From an uncultured Atopobiaceae bacterium (GTDB taxonomy: Bacteria > Actinomycetota > Coriobacteriia > Coriobacteriales > Atopobiaceae), in NCBI GenBank assembly GCA_900770865.1, contig CAAGLU010000047.1, forward strand, positions 1 to 11,279: a stretch of 11,279 nucleotides of DNA, read 5' to 3'. The translations under genes were made by a program, and so were the position numbers. Of the stretch, positions 1 to 5,926 are shown piece by piece (position 1 is the stretch's first letter; every line of letters starts with the position of its first letter). Under the pieces are notes generated by a model. That model did not search any database, was not told the DNA's origin, and was given only the letters and a program-made list of their open reading frames with translations.

Positions 1-65
1 GGGCGGGCTATAGCAACTGGCTCGGCAGTCGCGTCGGTCGTCGTTGCGCTTGGTTCTCTCGTCAT
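1..65 (-). CDS. Partial CDS, N-terminus only, unknown product (runs off left edge)
   Basis: An ATG (complement of 63-65) is preceded by a purine-rich GGGGGGAGG ribosome binding site 3 nt upstream. The frame is open for 21 codons to the window edge and reads MTREPSATTTDATAEPVAIAR, a polar, Thr/Ala-rich start. It lies 129 bp downstream of the fructosamine kinase-like gene on the same strand, so it could be co-transcribed or have its own promoter behind the palindrome at 106-133. No family can be named from 21 residues. An alternative is the plus-strand frame 1, open from position 1 to a TAG at 202-204, whose first 25 residues are hydrophobic and could be the C-terminus of a membrane protein. 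The Shine-Dalgarno match favours the minus-strand reading. Confidence 0.4.
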   Translation of the reverse strand, partial: MTREPSATTTDATAEPVAIAR

Positions 66-105
66 ATGCCTCCCCCCTTGCCGCAACCATACTCCTATCG
101 CCGTT

Positions 106-133
106 GCCACACATTCGTTCACGAATGTGTGGC
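106..133. promoter_or_regulatory. 28-bp perfect palindrome (candidate operator)
   Basis: Arms GCCACACATTCGT and ACGAATGTGTGGC are perfect 13-bp reverse complements separated by only TC. The site is 41 bp upstream of the ATG at 65 (minus) and 61 bp past the stop of the fructosamine kinase-like gene. Neither strand has a T-run after the arms, so an intrinsic terminator is unlikely. The 2-bp centre and full symmetry fit a dimeric repressor site better. Which protein binds is not visible. Confidence 0.5.
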
Positions 134-194
134 GGGCGCAGGATGATACAGATTCGCACGCCGATTGTGTTGCGTGCTCCCGCGGCGCAGCACC

Positions 195-1022
195 CTATGC
201 GTAGCGCTGCGCAATGGAGAGCGCAAGTCCCACGTAGCTCTCGCCAAAGAGCACGCAGTGGAGAAGCACCGGCACCAGCTGGTGGATGCCCACTCGTTCA
301 CGCCAGCCGTCTGCCAGCGGGGACACCTCGTTGTAGGCTGCAATGATATCGTCCAGGTAGGCGCAGCCAAAGAGCCGGAGCATGGCAAGGTCGGTCTCGG
401 CATGGCCGCCCGAGGCCATGGGGTCGATGAGCGCGGCACCGGTGGATGCAGCGCGGGAGCCATCGGCAGCCCAGAGGAGGTTGCCTGCCCAGAGGTCGCC
501 GTGGATGCGAGAGCAACGGTGGCCACGGCTGCGAACGAGCGCCGGCTCTGGGGAGTCGAAGTCACCCGCTGCCATGCGGTCTGCAACATGGCTGAGAAGA
601 CGCACCTCCGAGGCGCCTACCAGCCCGTTGTCGCAAATGGTACGCACATGGGGCATCACGCGCCACTCTGCGCACATAGCGCCCCAGCCCGGACTTCCAT
701 CTGGCTCGTCAGGCACCACCGACGTGAGCGAGTGGCCAATCACGTAGCCGTTGCCTCTCCAACCTGGTGGAGGGCAGCCATACCACGACGCGCCAGCCGC
801 GTGCGTGCGCGCAAGCGCGGCACCAGCGAGGCGAGCCTTATCGCGCGTTGGCACCCCCTCGTCGATGCGCTCCTCCAACAGAGAATGGGCGTCCGCCCGC
901 ACAACTTGCGAGCACGCAAGCCCACCATCTGCCTCGGCCTCGCCGAGCCAGCGCAACCCGGCGGCCTCACCTGTAAGGTCTACCTGCGAATTGTTGTCTC
1001 TCTTCTCGAAGGTCTCGAACAT
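195..1022 (-). CDS. Fructosamine kinase-like / phosphotransferase (APH fold) protein
   Basis: 275 aa with the chosen ATG at 1022. Members of the fructosamine/ketosamine-3-kinase family phosphorylate sugar amines on glycated proteins or amino acids so that the adduct breaks down (deglycation), in the cytoplasm. The C-terminal half carries the kinase signatures: HGDLWAGN (about residues 174-181, catalytic Asp 176), then ALIDP (metal-binding Asp 200) and GGHAETDLAML (about 205-215), ending in a long conserved stretch with YNEVSPLADGWRERV. The N-terminus has FEKRD and a GEAAGLRWL segment typical of the family. The frame is open further upstream to 1265, but that part overlaps marR; the ATG at 1022 has GGGAG 7 nt upstream. 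It follows marR by 46 bp on the same strand, so the pair is probably one operon under the marR promoter. Length fits the bacterial family. True substrate unknown. Confidence 0.85.
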   Translation of the reverse strand: MFETFEKRDNNSQVDLTGEAAGLRWLGEAEADGGLACSQVVRADAHSLLEERIDEGVPTRDKARLAGAALARTHAAGASWYGCPPPGWRGNGYVIGHSLTSVVPDEPDGSPGWGAMCAEWRVMPHVRTICDNGLVGASEVRLLSHVADRMAAGDFDSPEPALVRSRGHRCSRIHGDLWAGNLLWAADGSRAASTGAALIDPMASGGHAETDLAMLRLFGCAYLDDIIAAYNEVSPLADGWRERVGIHQLVPVLLHCVLFGESYVGLALSIAQRYA

Positions 1023-1068
1023 CTCACCGCTCCCAAACGTCGCATGGGCAGCATGCACTATCCCGTCA

Positions 1069-1503
1069 TCACCTCTGACCAAGAACGTCGAGCACGAGCT
1101 CCATGGCATCAGCGACTTGCGAGAGCCGCGCATCATCAGCATTTTGGAACGCTTCGTCAACAACCTGCGATCCGCTTTCCTCGAGATAAGAAACCAATCG
1201 TGCACCCGCGTCGGTAAGGTAGAGGAGCTGGAGACGACCATCGGCATCGGAGGTGACCCGCGCAATCAGCCCGTTCTTCTCAAAGCCATGGATCATTCTG
1301 CTGAGATATCCCTTATCAAGGTGCAGCTCGGTAGCAATGTCTCGAGCACTGCAACCTTCGTGATCCGCAATCTCGATAAGCACATCGACTTCCATTGTCG
1401 ACATATCCGTATCAAGATATCCTTTGTCGAGAAGGCGCATGACTGGAACGTAGTGCCTGTTAAACCGACGAATGGTCTCGATTGATTCACTTCTGGAACG
1501 CAT
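1069..1503 (-). CDS. MarR family transcriptional regulator
   Basis: 144 aa winged-helix DNA-binding protein. The sequence shows the family pattern in order: an N-terminal dimerisation helix (ETIRRFNRHYVPVMRLLDKGYL), a helix-turn-helix with CSARDIATELHLDKGYLSRMIHGFEKNGLI (about residues 54-83), the wing SDADGRLQLLYLTDAG (about 87-102), and a C-terminal helix. It closely resembles the N-terminal half of MarR-GNAT fusion proteins but stops where the acetyltransferase domain would begin. The start at 1503 (ATG) was preferred over the longer frame to 1635 because AGGGAG sits 9 nt upstream, and the longer frame would swallow the promoter at 1552-1580. It is first in a likely two-gene operon with the fructosamine kinase-like gene. 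Repeated TTGGTTG/CAACCAA heptamers around its promoter suggest that it represses itself. Ligand unknown. Confidence 0.88.
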   Translation of the reverse strand: MRSRSESIETIRRFNRHYVPVMRLLDKGYLDTDMSTMEVDVLIEIADHEGCSARDIATELHLDKGYLSRMIHGFEKNGLIARVTSDADGRLQLLYLTDAGARLVSYLEESGSQVVDEAFQNADDARLSQVADAMELVLDVLGQR

Positions 1504-1529
1504 AGGCCGCTCCCTGTTCCAGTACACAT

Positions 1530-1550
1530 TTGGTTGCTTAATCCAACCAA
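1530..1550. promoter_or_regulatory. Candidate MarR operator (7-7-7 inverted repeat) plus extra half-site
   Basis: TTGGTTG, 7 nt, CAACCAA forms a perfect 21-bp dyad lying just downstream of the -10 box of the marR promoter, covering the probable transcription start. A further copy of TTTGGTTGCTT occurs at 1563-1573, inside the -35/-10 spacer, in direct orientation and 34 bp (about three helical turns) from the first. MarR proteins typically bind such dyads at their own promoters, so autorepression is the likely role. This is inferred from position. Confidence 0.6.
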
Positions 1551-1551
1551 T

Positions 1552-1580
1552 ATAATATAGATTTTGGTTGCTTTTGTCAA
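1552..1580 (-). promoter_or_regulatory. sigma70-type promoter of marR
   Basis: On the minus strand, TTGACA (1575-1580) and TATTAT (1552-1557) are separated by exactly 17 bp. The -35 is perfect and the -10 matches 5 of 6. It points into marR, whose ATG is 48 bp below the -10. The flanking and spacer sequence holds repeated TTGGTTG heptamers. Confidence 0.8.
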
Positions 1581-1607
1581 CTTCAATAGTGTCTAGCCAT
1601 CGTCCGC

Positions 1608-1625
1608 GGCTGCCAGAAGGCAGCC
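1608..1625 (-). terminator. Weak hairpin downstream of tetR, possible terminator
   Basis: GGCTGCC, AGAA loop, GGCAGCC: a 7-bp GC-rich stem 38 bp past the tetR stop codon and before the marR promoter. No T-run follows on the minus strand, so an intrinsic terminator is only suggested by position. Confidence 0.3.
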
Positions 1626-1663
1626 CGTGGCGCAATTATCGCAGCCCGAAAACAGATTTAGCC

Positions 1664-2260
1664 CTATACCCGAACCCGAGGGACACATTGCCTTATGACC
1701 GCAACCACGTGCTCGATGGGATCTGCGCAATCGTCCTCGAGCCAGCGCGCCACAACCGCCATGATGCCCTGGATGTAGAAGGCCATGAGGTAGGCGCGGT
1801 CGGACTCGGGCACCCCAAGTCGCGCAAGAATCGTCTCGAAAATGTTGTGATACATGCGATCGTAGGTGCGGTCGGCGCGCAGCGTCGCGGGGTGTTCAAC
1901 GGCCACCCGGAACAGCGTCTTTCGCTCACGAATAAACGTAAGGTACGGCGTAAGGTACTCGGCGGTGACCAGGTCAAGCTCCTCGATAGGACCATCTGCA
2001 AGGCGGCGCACCACCGCTTCGGAGCCATTTGAGAAGTATCCAATGAACTCCTGGTCCATGTGGGAGATGCTCTCGGCAAGCAAGTCCTCGATGGTCCCGT
2101 AATACAGGTAGAAGGTCGGGCGGTTGACGCCAGCGCGCGAGCAGATCTCCTTCACCGTGATGTACGGGAAGTTCTTCTCGCCAAGCAGCTCGAGAAACGC
2201 CTCGTCCATGCGTGCCGCCGTGGCAAGGTACCTGCTCTTTGACGCGTCGATGGCTATCAA
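1664..2260 (-). CDS. TetR/AcrR family transcriptional regulator
   Basis: About 198 aa. The N-terminal DNA-binding domain is clear: helix 1 (ATAARMDEAFLELLGEKNF), then the helix-turn-helix TVKEICSRAGVNRPTFYLYY (about residues 35-54), followed by a C-terminal all-helical ligand domain of the type that ends in a membrane-like hydrophobic helix (AYLMAFYIQGIMAVVARWLEDD). The start is uncertain. No ATG lies between the upstream gene's stop (2301) and helix 1. TTG at 2260 has GGGAGG directly upstream, though only 2 nt away, and TTG at 2281 is the alternative (205 aa). ATG at 2209 would cut helix 1. It lies 40 bp below the small membrane protein gene on the same strand and is probably co-transcribed with it, perhaps controlling it. 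Effector unknown. Confidence 0.85.
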   Translation of the reverse strand: MIAIDASKSRYLATAARMDEAFLELLGEKNFPYITVKEICSRAGVNRPTFYLYYGTIEDLLAESISHMDQEFIGYFSNGSEAVVRRLADGPIEELDLVTAEYLTPYLTFIRERKTLFRVAVEHPATLRADRTYDRMYHNIFETILARLGVPESDRAYLMAFYIQGIMAVVARWLEDDCADPIEHVVAVIRQCVPRVRV

Positions 2261-2300
2261 CCCCTCCCGCTGCCCACGCAATCGCTCGTCGCCCAGAGCG

Positions 2301-2663
2301 CTACTCGGCACTGATCTCCTGGGCAAGACGCACGATGTCTGCCGCGTAGCGCTGCTTGCCCTGCGCAATCAGGCGCTGGTAGAGAGGATAGTTCACGCAG
2401 ATTCCGGCAATTCCCAGGATGCCCGCGACCACACCAATGCCAAAGGCCACGCTCGAGCCGTCACCTATGACGCCCATCGTGAGGCACATGCCAACTCCCA
2501 GCACAAGGGCAGCAACAATCCCCAGTGAGTAAGCGCAGATAGTCGACGGAAGCTTGGCGCGCTGGTCGAGCTTGTGCAGCGCCACAACCTTCGACGCGTC
2601 CTTGGGCGCATACTCGCTCGCAAGCTGCTCGGCATAGATCTTGTCGGTGTTCATAGTCTCCAT
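2301..2663 (-). CDS. Small two-helix membrane protein, function unknown
   Basis: 120 aa. A soluble N-terminus rich in charged residues (DKIYAEQLASEYAPKDASKVVALHKLDQRAK, residues 7-37) is followed by two membrane helices (about 42-66 and 73-91) and a short charged tail. The N-terminal pattern and layout recall a conserved family in Firmicutes and Coriobacteriia that is sometimes labelled dihydropteridine reductase without evidence; no catalytic motif is visible here. The ATG at 2663 was chosen because AAGGAGG lies 8 nt upstream. The longer frame to 2840 runs through the rpiB terminator and is not credible. The gene is followed by a TetR regulator on the same strand. Confidence 0.75.
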   Translation of the reverse strand: METMNTDKIYAEQLASEYAPKDASKVVALHKLDQRAKLPSTICAYSLGIVAALVLGVGMCLTMGVIGDGSSVAFGIGVVAGILGIAGICVNYPLYQRLIAQGKQRYAADIVRLAQEISAE

Positions 2664-2686
2664 TGCGGTGGCCTCCTTGACCATTG

Positions 2687-2707
2687 GGGGCACCCGTCCG
2701 GCGCCCC
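2687..2707 (-). promoter_or_regulatory. Leader hairpin ahead of the two-helix membrane protein gene
   Basis: GGGGCGCC and GGTGCCCC pair over 8 bp (one G-T) around a 5-nt loop, ending 9 nt before the AAGGAGG ribosome binding site. It could be a simple leader structure or the stem of a weak terminator; no T-run follows. Confidence 0.3.
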
Positions 2708-2796
2708 GTGACATGACCATTACAGCGGAGGCCAGGCGCCAACGGAACAACACGAATGTCGTCTGGTGTCGAGTTGCCCCATCGGAGAAGACCACA

Positions 2797-2835
2797 GAAA
2801 AACGATGGCGCCGCCAGCCCAAAGCCAACGGCGCC
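2797..2835 (-). terminator. Intrinsic terminator of rpiB
   Basis: On the minus strand GGCGCCGTTGGC, loop TTTGG, GCTGGCGGCGCC form a 12-bp stem (three wobble pairs), followed after ATCG by TTTTT. It starts 29 bp past the rpiB stop codon. This is a textbook Rho-independent terminator. Confidence 0.8.
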
Positions 2836-2864
2836 TCCATCTGCGGTTTACTGCGTGCTGCAGG

Positions 2865-3308
2865 TTACTGCTCGTTCTCGATCTGGGAAATCTTCGCAAT
2901 GCGGCGCACATGGCGCTCATCACCACTGAACGGCGTGTCAAGGAACGTGTCCACGATCTTCAGAGCAAGGCCGGGGCCGGTCACGCGAGCGCCCATCGTG
3001 AGGATGTTGGCGTCGTTATGCTGGCGCGTTGCCTCGGCGGAGAAGCAATCGCCGCACAGCGCGGCACGGATGCCCTTGAACTTGTTGGCAACAATGGAGA
3101 CGCCAATGCCCGTGCCGCAGATGATAATGCCGCGCTCGCACTCGCCACTCTGGACCGCGCGGGCCACCTTGGAGGCATAGTCCGGATAGTCGACGGAATC
3201 GGTGCTGTAAGTGCCAAAGTCCTTGTACTCCAGGCCACGCTTGTCCAGGTGCGCCTTGACCTCCTGGAGAAGCTCATAGCCGCCGTGATCACAACCCAAA
3301 GCAATCAT
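2865..3308 (-). CDS. rpiB: Ribose-5-phosphate isomerase B (RpiB/LacAB family)
   Basis: 147 aa, the usual length. It interconverts ribose 5-phosphate and ribulose 5-phosphate in the non-oxidative pentose phosphate pathway, in the cytoplasm. Family signatures are complete: GCDHGGYELL at residues 5-14 (phosphosugar binding), YPDYA at 41-45, ICGTGIGVSIVANKFKGIRAA at 63-83 with the catalytic Cys 64, and RQHNDANILTMGAR at 95-108 with the ring-opening His 97. The ATG at 3308 has AAGGA 7 nt upstream. It has its own terminator, so it is probably a single-gene transcript. A galactose-6-phosphate isomerase subunit (LacA/LacB) or allose-6-phosphate role is the alternative within the family, but no second subunit gene is adjacent. 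Confidence 0.93.
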   Translation of the reverse strand: MIALGCDHGGYELLQEVKAHLDKRGLEYKDFGTYSTDSVDYPDYASKVARAVQSGECERGIIICGTGIGVSIVANKFKGIRAALCGDCFSAEATRQHNDANILTMGARVTGPGLALKIVDTFLDTPFSGDERHVRRIAKISQIENEQ

Positions 3309-3371
3309 TTCTTATCCTTCCCTCGTGGATGGGCCCGGTCGGCGGAAGCGCCGGCGCAGGCGACACCTCAT

Positions 3372-3407
3372 GGTACGACCTCGCGGCCACGAATGCGCCC
3401 TCGTACC
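3372..3407 (-). promoter_or_regulatory. Inverted repeat in the rpiB 5' leader
   Basis: GGTACGA and TCGTACC, perfect 7-bp arms 22 nt apart, lie about 65-100 nt upstream of the rpiB ATG. In an RNA starting further upstream this could fold as a leader stem. No known riboswitch consensus is recognised. Confidence 0.25.
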
Positions 3408-3450
3408 GCGGCGTCACGACTCGAGCATCTGCGCCGCATCAACCCGGTCT

Positions 3451-3489
3451 ATAAGATACGTGCAAGTAAGTTACTGCGGAGTATCTTAT
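3451..3489. promoter_or_regulatory. 39-bp dyad, candidate operator
   Basis: ATAAGATAC and GTATCTTAT are perfect 9-bp arms. Between them GCAAGTAA, G, TTACTGC pair with one bulge, so most of the 39 bp is symmetric. It sits about 145 bp upstream of rpiB and 180 bp upstream of the hydrolase, in a locally A/T-rich patch with -10-like TATAAG and TATCTT on either strand. Confidence 0.45.
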
Positions 3490-3591
3490 GGGAGCTCTGA
3501 ATTCTCCCACACCACTCGTGACCATACCGGTAGCCGGAACTAGCCAAATGTGTGCAAAAGACGGACGTCGCCACGGTGCAGCAACAAAACC

Positions 3592-3620
3592 TTGATCTAA
3601 AGTCAGGTTTAGATTCTAAG
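3592..3620 (+). promoter_or_regulatory. Hydrolase promoter with embedded inverted repeat
   Basis: A modest promoter fits: TTGATC (3592-3597), 17 bp, TCTAAG (3615-3620), each matching 4 of 6. The spacer region is almost filled by a perfect dyad, ATCTAAA, 6 nt, TTTAGAT (3595-3614). Dyads placed between -35 and -10 are used by MerR-type activators and also by many repressors; with a normal 17-bp spacer the choice is open. CATATA at 3624-3629 is an alternative -10 with no good -35. Confidence 0.5.
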
Positions 3621-3667
3621 GTTCATATAGCAGCGCGACCGTCAGCAGACAACCAGAGGAAGCCAAC

Positions 3668-4648
3668 ATGATGCAGACCGAGAAGCTCGAGCTCACGCAG
3701 GCGTGGGACAAGACGTTCCCGCAGGACGATCGCGTGGAGCACGAGAAGGTAACGTTCGTGAACCGCTATGGCATCACCCTGGCGGTAGACCTCTACAAGC
3801 CCAAGGGCGAGCAGGGCAAGCTCGCCGCCATCGCGGTGAGTGGTCCGTTTGGTGCCGTGAAGGAGCAGGCCAGCGGCCTGTACGCCCAGGAGATGGCAAC
3901 GCGCGGCTTTCTCGCCATTGCCTTTGACCCGTCGTTCACCGGCGAGAGTGGCGGTCAGCCCCGCCGCGTGGCCTCCCCCGACATCAACACCGAGGACTTC
4001 TGTGCTGCGGTGGACTATCTAAGCTGCCGCGACGACGTAGATCCGGAGCGCATTGGCATCATTGGCATCTGCGGCTTTGGCGGCATGGCAATCAACGCAG
4101 CCGCACTCGACCCCCGCATCAAGGCGACGGCGGCCATGACCATGTACGACATGTCGCGCGTGACCCGCGAGGGCTACTTTGGCTCCAGCGACAACAAGGA
4201 GGCCCGCGACGAGCAGCGCCGCGCATGGGCCGCCCAGCGCACAGCAGACTATAAGGCCGGCGAGTACACGCGAGCCGGCGGTGTGGTGGACCCGCTGCCC
4301 GATGACGCGCCGCAGTTCGTGCGCGACTACCACGACTACTACAAGACGTCGCGCGGCTTCCACGACCGCTCGGGCAACTCCACCGACGGCTGGAACGCCA
4401 CGGGCACCATGTCGTTCATGAACCAGCCGCTCCTGGCGATGGCCGGCGAGATAGACACCCCCATCCTTCTCGTCCATGGCGAGAAGGCCCACTCGCGCTA
4501 CTTCAGCGAGGGCGCGTTTGCGCAGCTCAAGGGTGACAACAAGGAGCTCATGATCATTCCGGGCGCCAACCACGTGGACCTCTACGACAACCGCAACGCC
4601 ATTCCCTTCGACAAGCTCGAGGCGTTCTTCGACAACAACCTTCGTTAG
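3668..4648 (+). CDS. Alpha/beta hydrolase (YcjY / dienelactone hydrolase-like)
   Basis: 326 aa cytoplasmic protein with no signal peptide. The alpha/beta hydrolase pattern runs in order: strand and oxyanion region AAIAVSGPFGAVKEQ (about residues 53-67), RGFLAIAFDPSFTGES (79-94), nucleophile elbow RIGIIGICGFGGMAINAAALDPRI (128-151), a helical lid (about 160-250), then TPILLVHGEKAHSRYF (264-279) and the catalytic His in GANHVDLYD (His 302). The elbow carries Cys 135 rather than Ser, as in dienelactone hydrolases and in YcjY-like proteins, so a thiol nucleophile is likely. The YcjY-like group is usually labelled only as hydrolase, and the substrate is unknown. ATGATG start; GAGGAAG lies 5 nt upstream of the first ATG. 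It is followed 84 bp later by the UPF0178 gene. Confidence 0.85.
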   Translation: MMQTEKLELTQAWDKTFPQDDRVEHEKVTFVNRYGITLAVDLYKPKGEQGKLAAIAVSGPFGAVKEQASGLYAQEMATRGFLAIAFDPSFTGESGGQPRRVASPDINTEDFCAAVDYLSCRDDVDPERIGIIGICGFGGMAINAAALDPRIKATAAMTMYDMSRVTREGYFGSSDNKEARDEQRRAWAAQRTADYKAGEYTRAGGVVDPLPDDAPQFVRDYHDYYKTSRGFHDRSGNSTDGWNATGTMSFMNQPLLAMAGEIDTPILLVHGEKAHSRYFSEGAFAQLKGDNKELMIIPGANHVDLYDNRNAIPFDKLEAFFDNNLR

Positions 4649-4732
4649 GGAGACTAACTACGTGACGCCATCTTTGAGGGGTATTGTGTCCGATACTGTA
4701 CTCAGGATCACTCGGACCAGGAAAGAGCGCTC

Positions 4733-5239
4733 GTGACCAAACTCTACATAGATGCCGACGCCTGCCCCGTCATTCGCGAAGCCCTGGCAGCAGCCAGGGC
4801 TCAGGGCGTCCCCTGCATCATCGCCGGCAACTCCACCCAGAACCTCGAGCGCCACCTTCGCGCATCAGATCCGCACGAGCCAAAAGACCCTGCGCACCCA
4901 GACCGCGGCTTCTGGGCAAGCACCATCCAGGTGGGCGTGGGCGCCGACTCCGCAGACTTTGCGATCGTCTCCGCCATTACCCCCGCCGACGTGGTGGTGA
5001 CGCAGGACATTGGCCTCGCGGACATCGTCCTTGGCCGCGGGGCCCGCGCCATCGGTGTACGCGGTCACGTGTACAACCCGCTCACCATTGACTCGATGAT
5101 GTTCATACGCCATGAGGAGAAGAAGGTGCGCCGCGCAGGAGGCAGAACCAAGGGTCCGGCAGCCTTCACGGATGAGGACAGAGAGCGCTTCTCGCATAAC
5201 CTTGCCCGGCTTCTGCGAGAAGCGCGCCAGGCAGAGTAG
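4733..5239 (+). CDS. UPF0178 / YaiI-YqxD family protein (DUF188, PIN-like fold)
   Basis: 168 aa. The sequence shows the family landmarks: an N-terminal strand KLYIDADACPVI (residues 3-14) with paired Asp, then GNSTQ, a central QVGVGADSADFAIV with conserved Asp, VVVTQDIGLADIVLGRGARAIG, and a basic tail with EEKKVRRAGGRTKGPAAFTDEDR. These acidic residues match the PIN-domain-like metal centre proposed for DUF188, hence a possible nuclease, but no activity is established. The start is GTG at 4733 with AGGAAAGAG upstream; no ATG fits. The protein matches the family length (about 150-165 aa) closely. It shares orientation with the hydrolase but has an 84-bp gap, so co-transcription is possible, not certain. 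Confidence 0.88.
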   Translation: MTKLYIDADACPVIREALAAARAQGVPCIIAGNSTQNLERHLRASDPHEPKDPAHPDRGFWASTIQVGVGADSADFAIVSAITPADVVVTQDIGLADIVLGRGARAIGVRGHVYNPLTIDSMMFIRHEEKKVRRAGGRTKGPAAFTDEDRERFSHNLARLLREARQAE

Positions 5240-5249
5240 CTACGCCAGC

Positions 5250-5272
5250 GCTCGTTCGATTTTGAACGGAGC
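5250..5272. terminator. Hairpin between convergent genes, possible bidirectional terminator
   Basis: GCTCGTTC and GAACGGAGC pair with one bulged G around GATTTT, between the UPF0178 stop (5239) and the toxin gene stop (5272). No T-run on either strand, so it would be a weak terminator. Confidence 0.35.
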
Positions 5273-5589
5273 TAGAACAGTCTCGAGATGCGGCGCTCAA
5301 CATCGCTCTTACCATAGACGATGCCGAGTACGTAAACGGTATTGTTAACTACGGTGTATAACGCTAGGAAGTTGTCCGATTTCGCCCGTCTGAGCTCGCG
5401 TCCGTTATCCAGCGTTGTCAAGGCTCTGTTCCTCAAGGGTAGGCGCTCAAGTCCCTTAAGCACGTCCAACATCCGCTGCACCGTCTTCTCCGCGGCAACT
5501 GGTGACCCAAGCTTAGTGACTATATGCGTCTGAATTGCTCGAAGGTCTTCAAGTACGCTTGGGGATATCTCGACGGAGTATTCGGACAT
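5272..5589 (-). CDS. RelE/ParE family toxin of a type II toxin-antitoxin system
   Basis: 105 aa, the usual size. RelE/ParE-fold toxins either cleave ribosome-bound mRNA (RelE) or poison DNA gyrase (ParE). The sequence shows YSVEISPSVLEDLRAIQTHIV (strand 1 and helix 1), a helix with AAEKTVQRMLDVLKGLERLPLR (residues 32-53), and the C-terminal sheet RELRRAKSDNFLALYTVVNNTVYVLGIVYGKSDVERRI (64-101), rich in basic residues. RELRR with a following YTV is shared by both branches, so the target cannot be set from sequence. The ATG at 5589 has GGGGAAG 6 nt upstream. It lies 11 bp after the antitoxin stop and is surely co-transcribed with it. Reading frame intact. Confidence 0.85.
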   Translation of the reverse strand: MSEYSVEISPSVLEDLRAIQTHIVTKLGSPVAAEKTVQRMLDVLKGLERLPLRNRALTTLDNGRELRRAKSDNFLALYTVVNNTVYVLGIVYGKSDVERRISRLF

Positions 5590-5600
5590 AGCAGCTTCCC

Positions 5601-5903
5601 CTATCGGCTGTCAGAGAGCTGACGAACTGCCACCGATAGGGGCACGCCCCTTCCTTCTTCAACCTCTGCCAAGCCGGAGAGAATCTTCTCGCGAAGCTCG
5701 GCATCCGTCATCGCGTCTGCATCGACTGATTTCGGGACCTCCGGTAGCGCAACCTTGAAAGGAATGCCTCCTGTAAGCGCAACCTGCCGCAAGAACATGT
5801 CCACCGCAGTTGATGTCGAGAGCCCAAGCTTTCCGAGCACCGACTCCGCTGATCGTTTGACCTCGGGATCAACACGAAGATTAAGTGTTGCTGTCTTCTG
5901 CAT
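5601..5903 (-). CDS. RelB/DinJ family antitoxin
   Basis: 100 aa. The N-terminus KTATLNLRVDPEVKRSAESVLGKLGLSTSTAVDMFLRQVALTGGIPFKV (residues 3-51) is the ribbon-helix-helix DNA-binding domain of RelB/DinJ antitoxins, including the typical GIPF ending. The C-terminal part (DADAMTDAELREKILSGLAEVEEGRGVPLSVAV) is acidic and helical, as expected for the segment that wraps the toxin. The start is ATG at 5903 with GAGGTG 6 nt upstream; a GTG at 5912 in frame overlaps the ribosome binding site. First gene of the pair. The palindrome at 5927-5952 directly upstream is a likely autorepression site. Confidence 0.88.
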   Translation of the reverse strand: MQKTATLNLRVDPEVKRSAESVLGKLGLSTSTAVDMFLRQVALTGGIPFKVALPEVPKSVDADAMTDAELREKILSGLAEVEEGRGVPLSVAVRQLSDSR

Positions 5904-5926
5904 AGTAATCACCTCAACGCAATAAT

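Larger units (their letters stand above)
3309..3667. other. 359-bp divergent intergenic region
   Basis: It separates rpiB (minus) from the hydrolase gene (plus). No credible ORF was found. It holds a 7-bp inverted repeat in the rpiB leader (3372-3378 and 3401-3407), a 39-bp dyad at 3451-3489, and an inverted repeat overlapping the hydrolase promoter at 3595-3614. The rpiB promoter could not be fixed; the A/T-rich stretch around 3450-3490 is the likeliest place. Confidence 0.6.

Noticed and set aside
1..204. Plus-strand frame 1 open from the left edge, with a hydrophobic first part
   Set aside because: It could be a membrane protein C-terminus, but it would contain the whole 28-bp palindrome and its second half is Cys/His-rich and unlike a membrane protein; the minus-strand start at 65 has better support.
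165..1217. 350-aa plus-strand open frame opposite the fructosamine kinase-like gene
   Set aside because: Composition rich in Arg/His/Ala with no domain; explained by GC-rich antisense to a real gene.
2664..2840. N-terminal extension of the two-helix membrane protein to 2840
   Set aside because: It would run through the rpiB terminator and an arginine-rich non-conserved stretch, while the ATG at 2663 has an ideal ribosome binding site.
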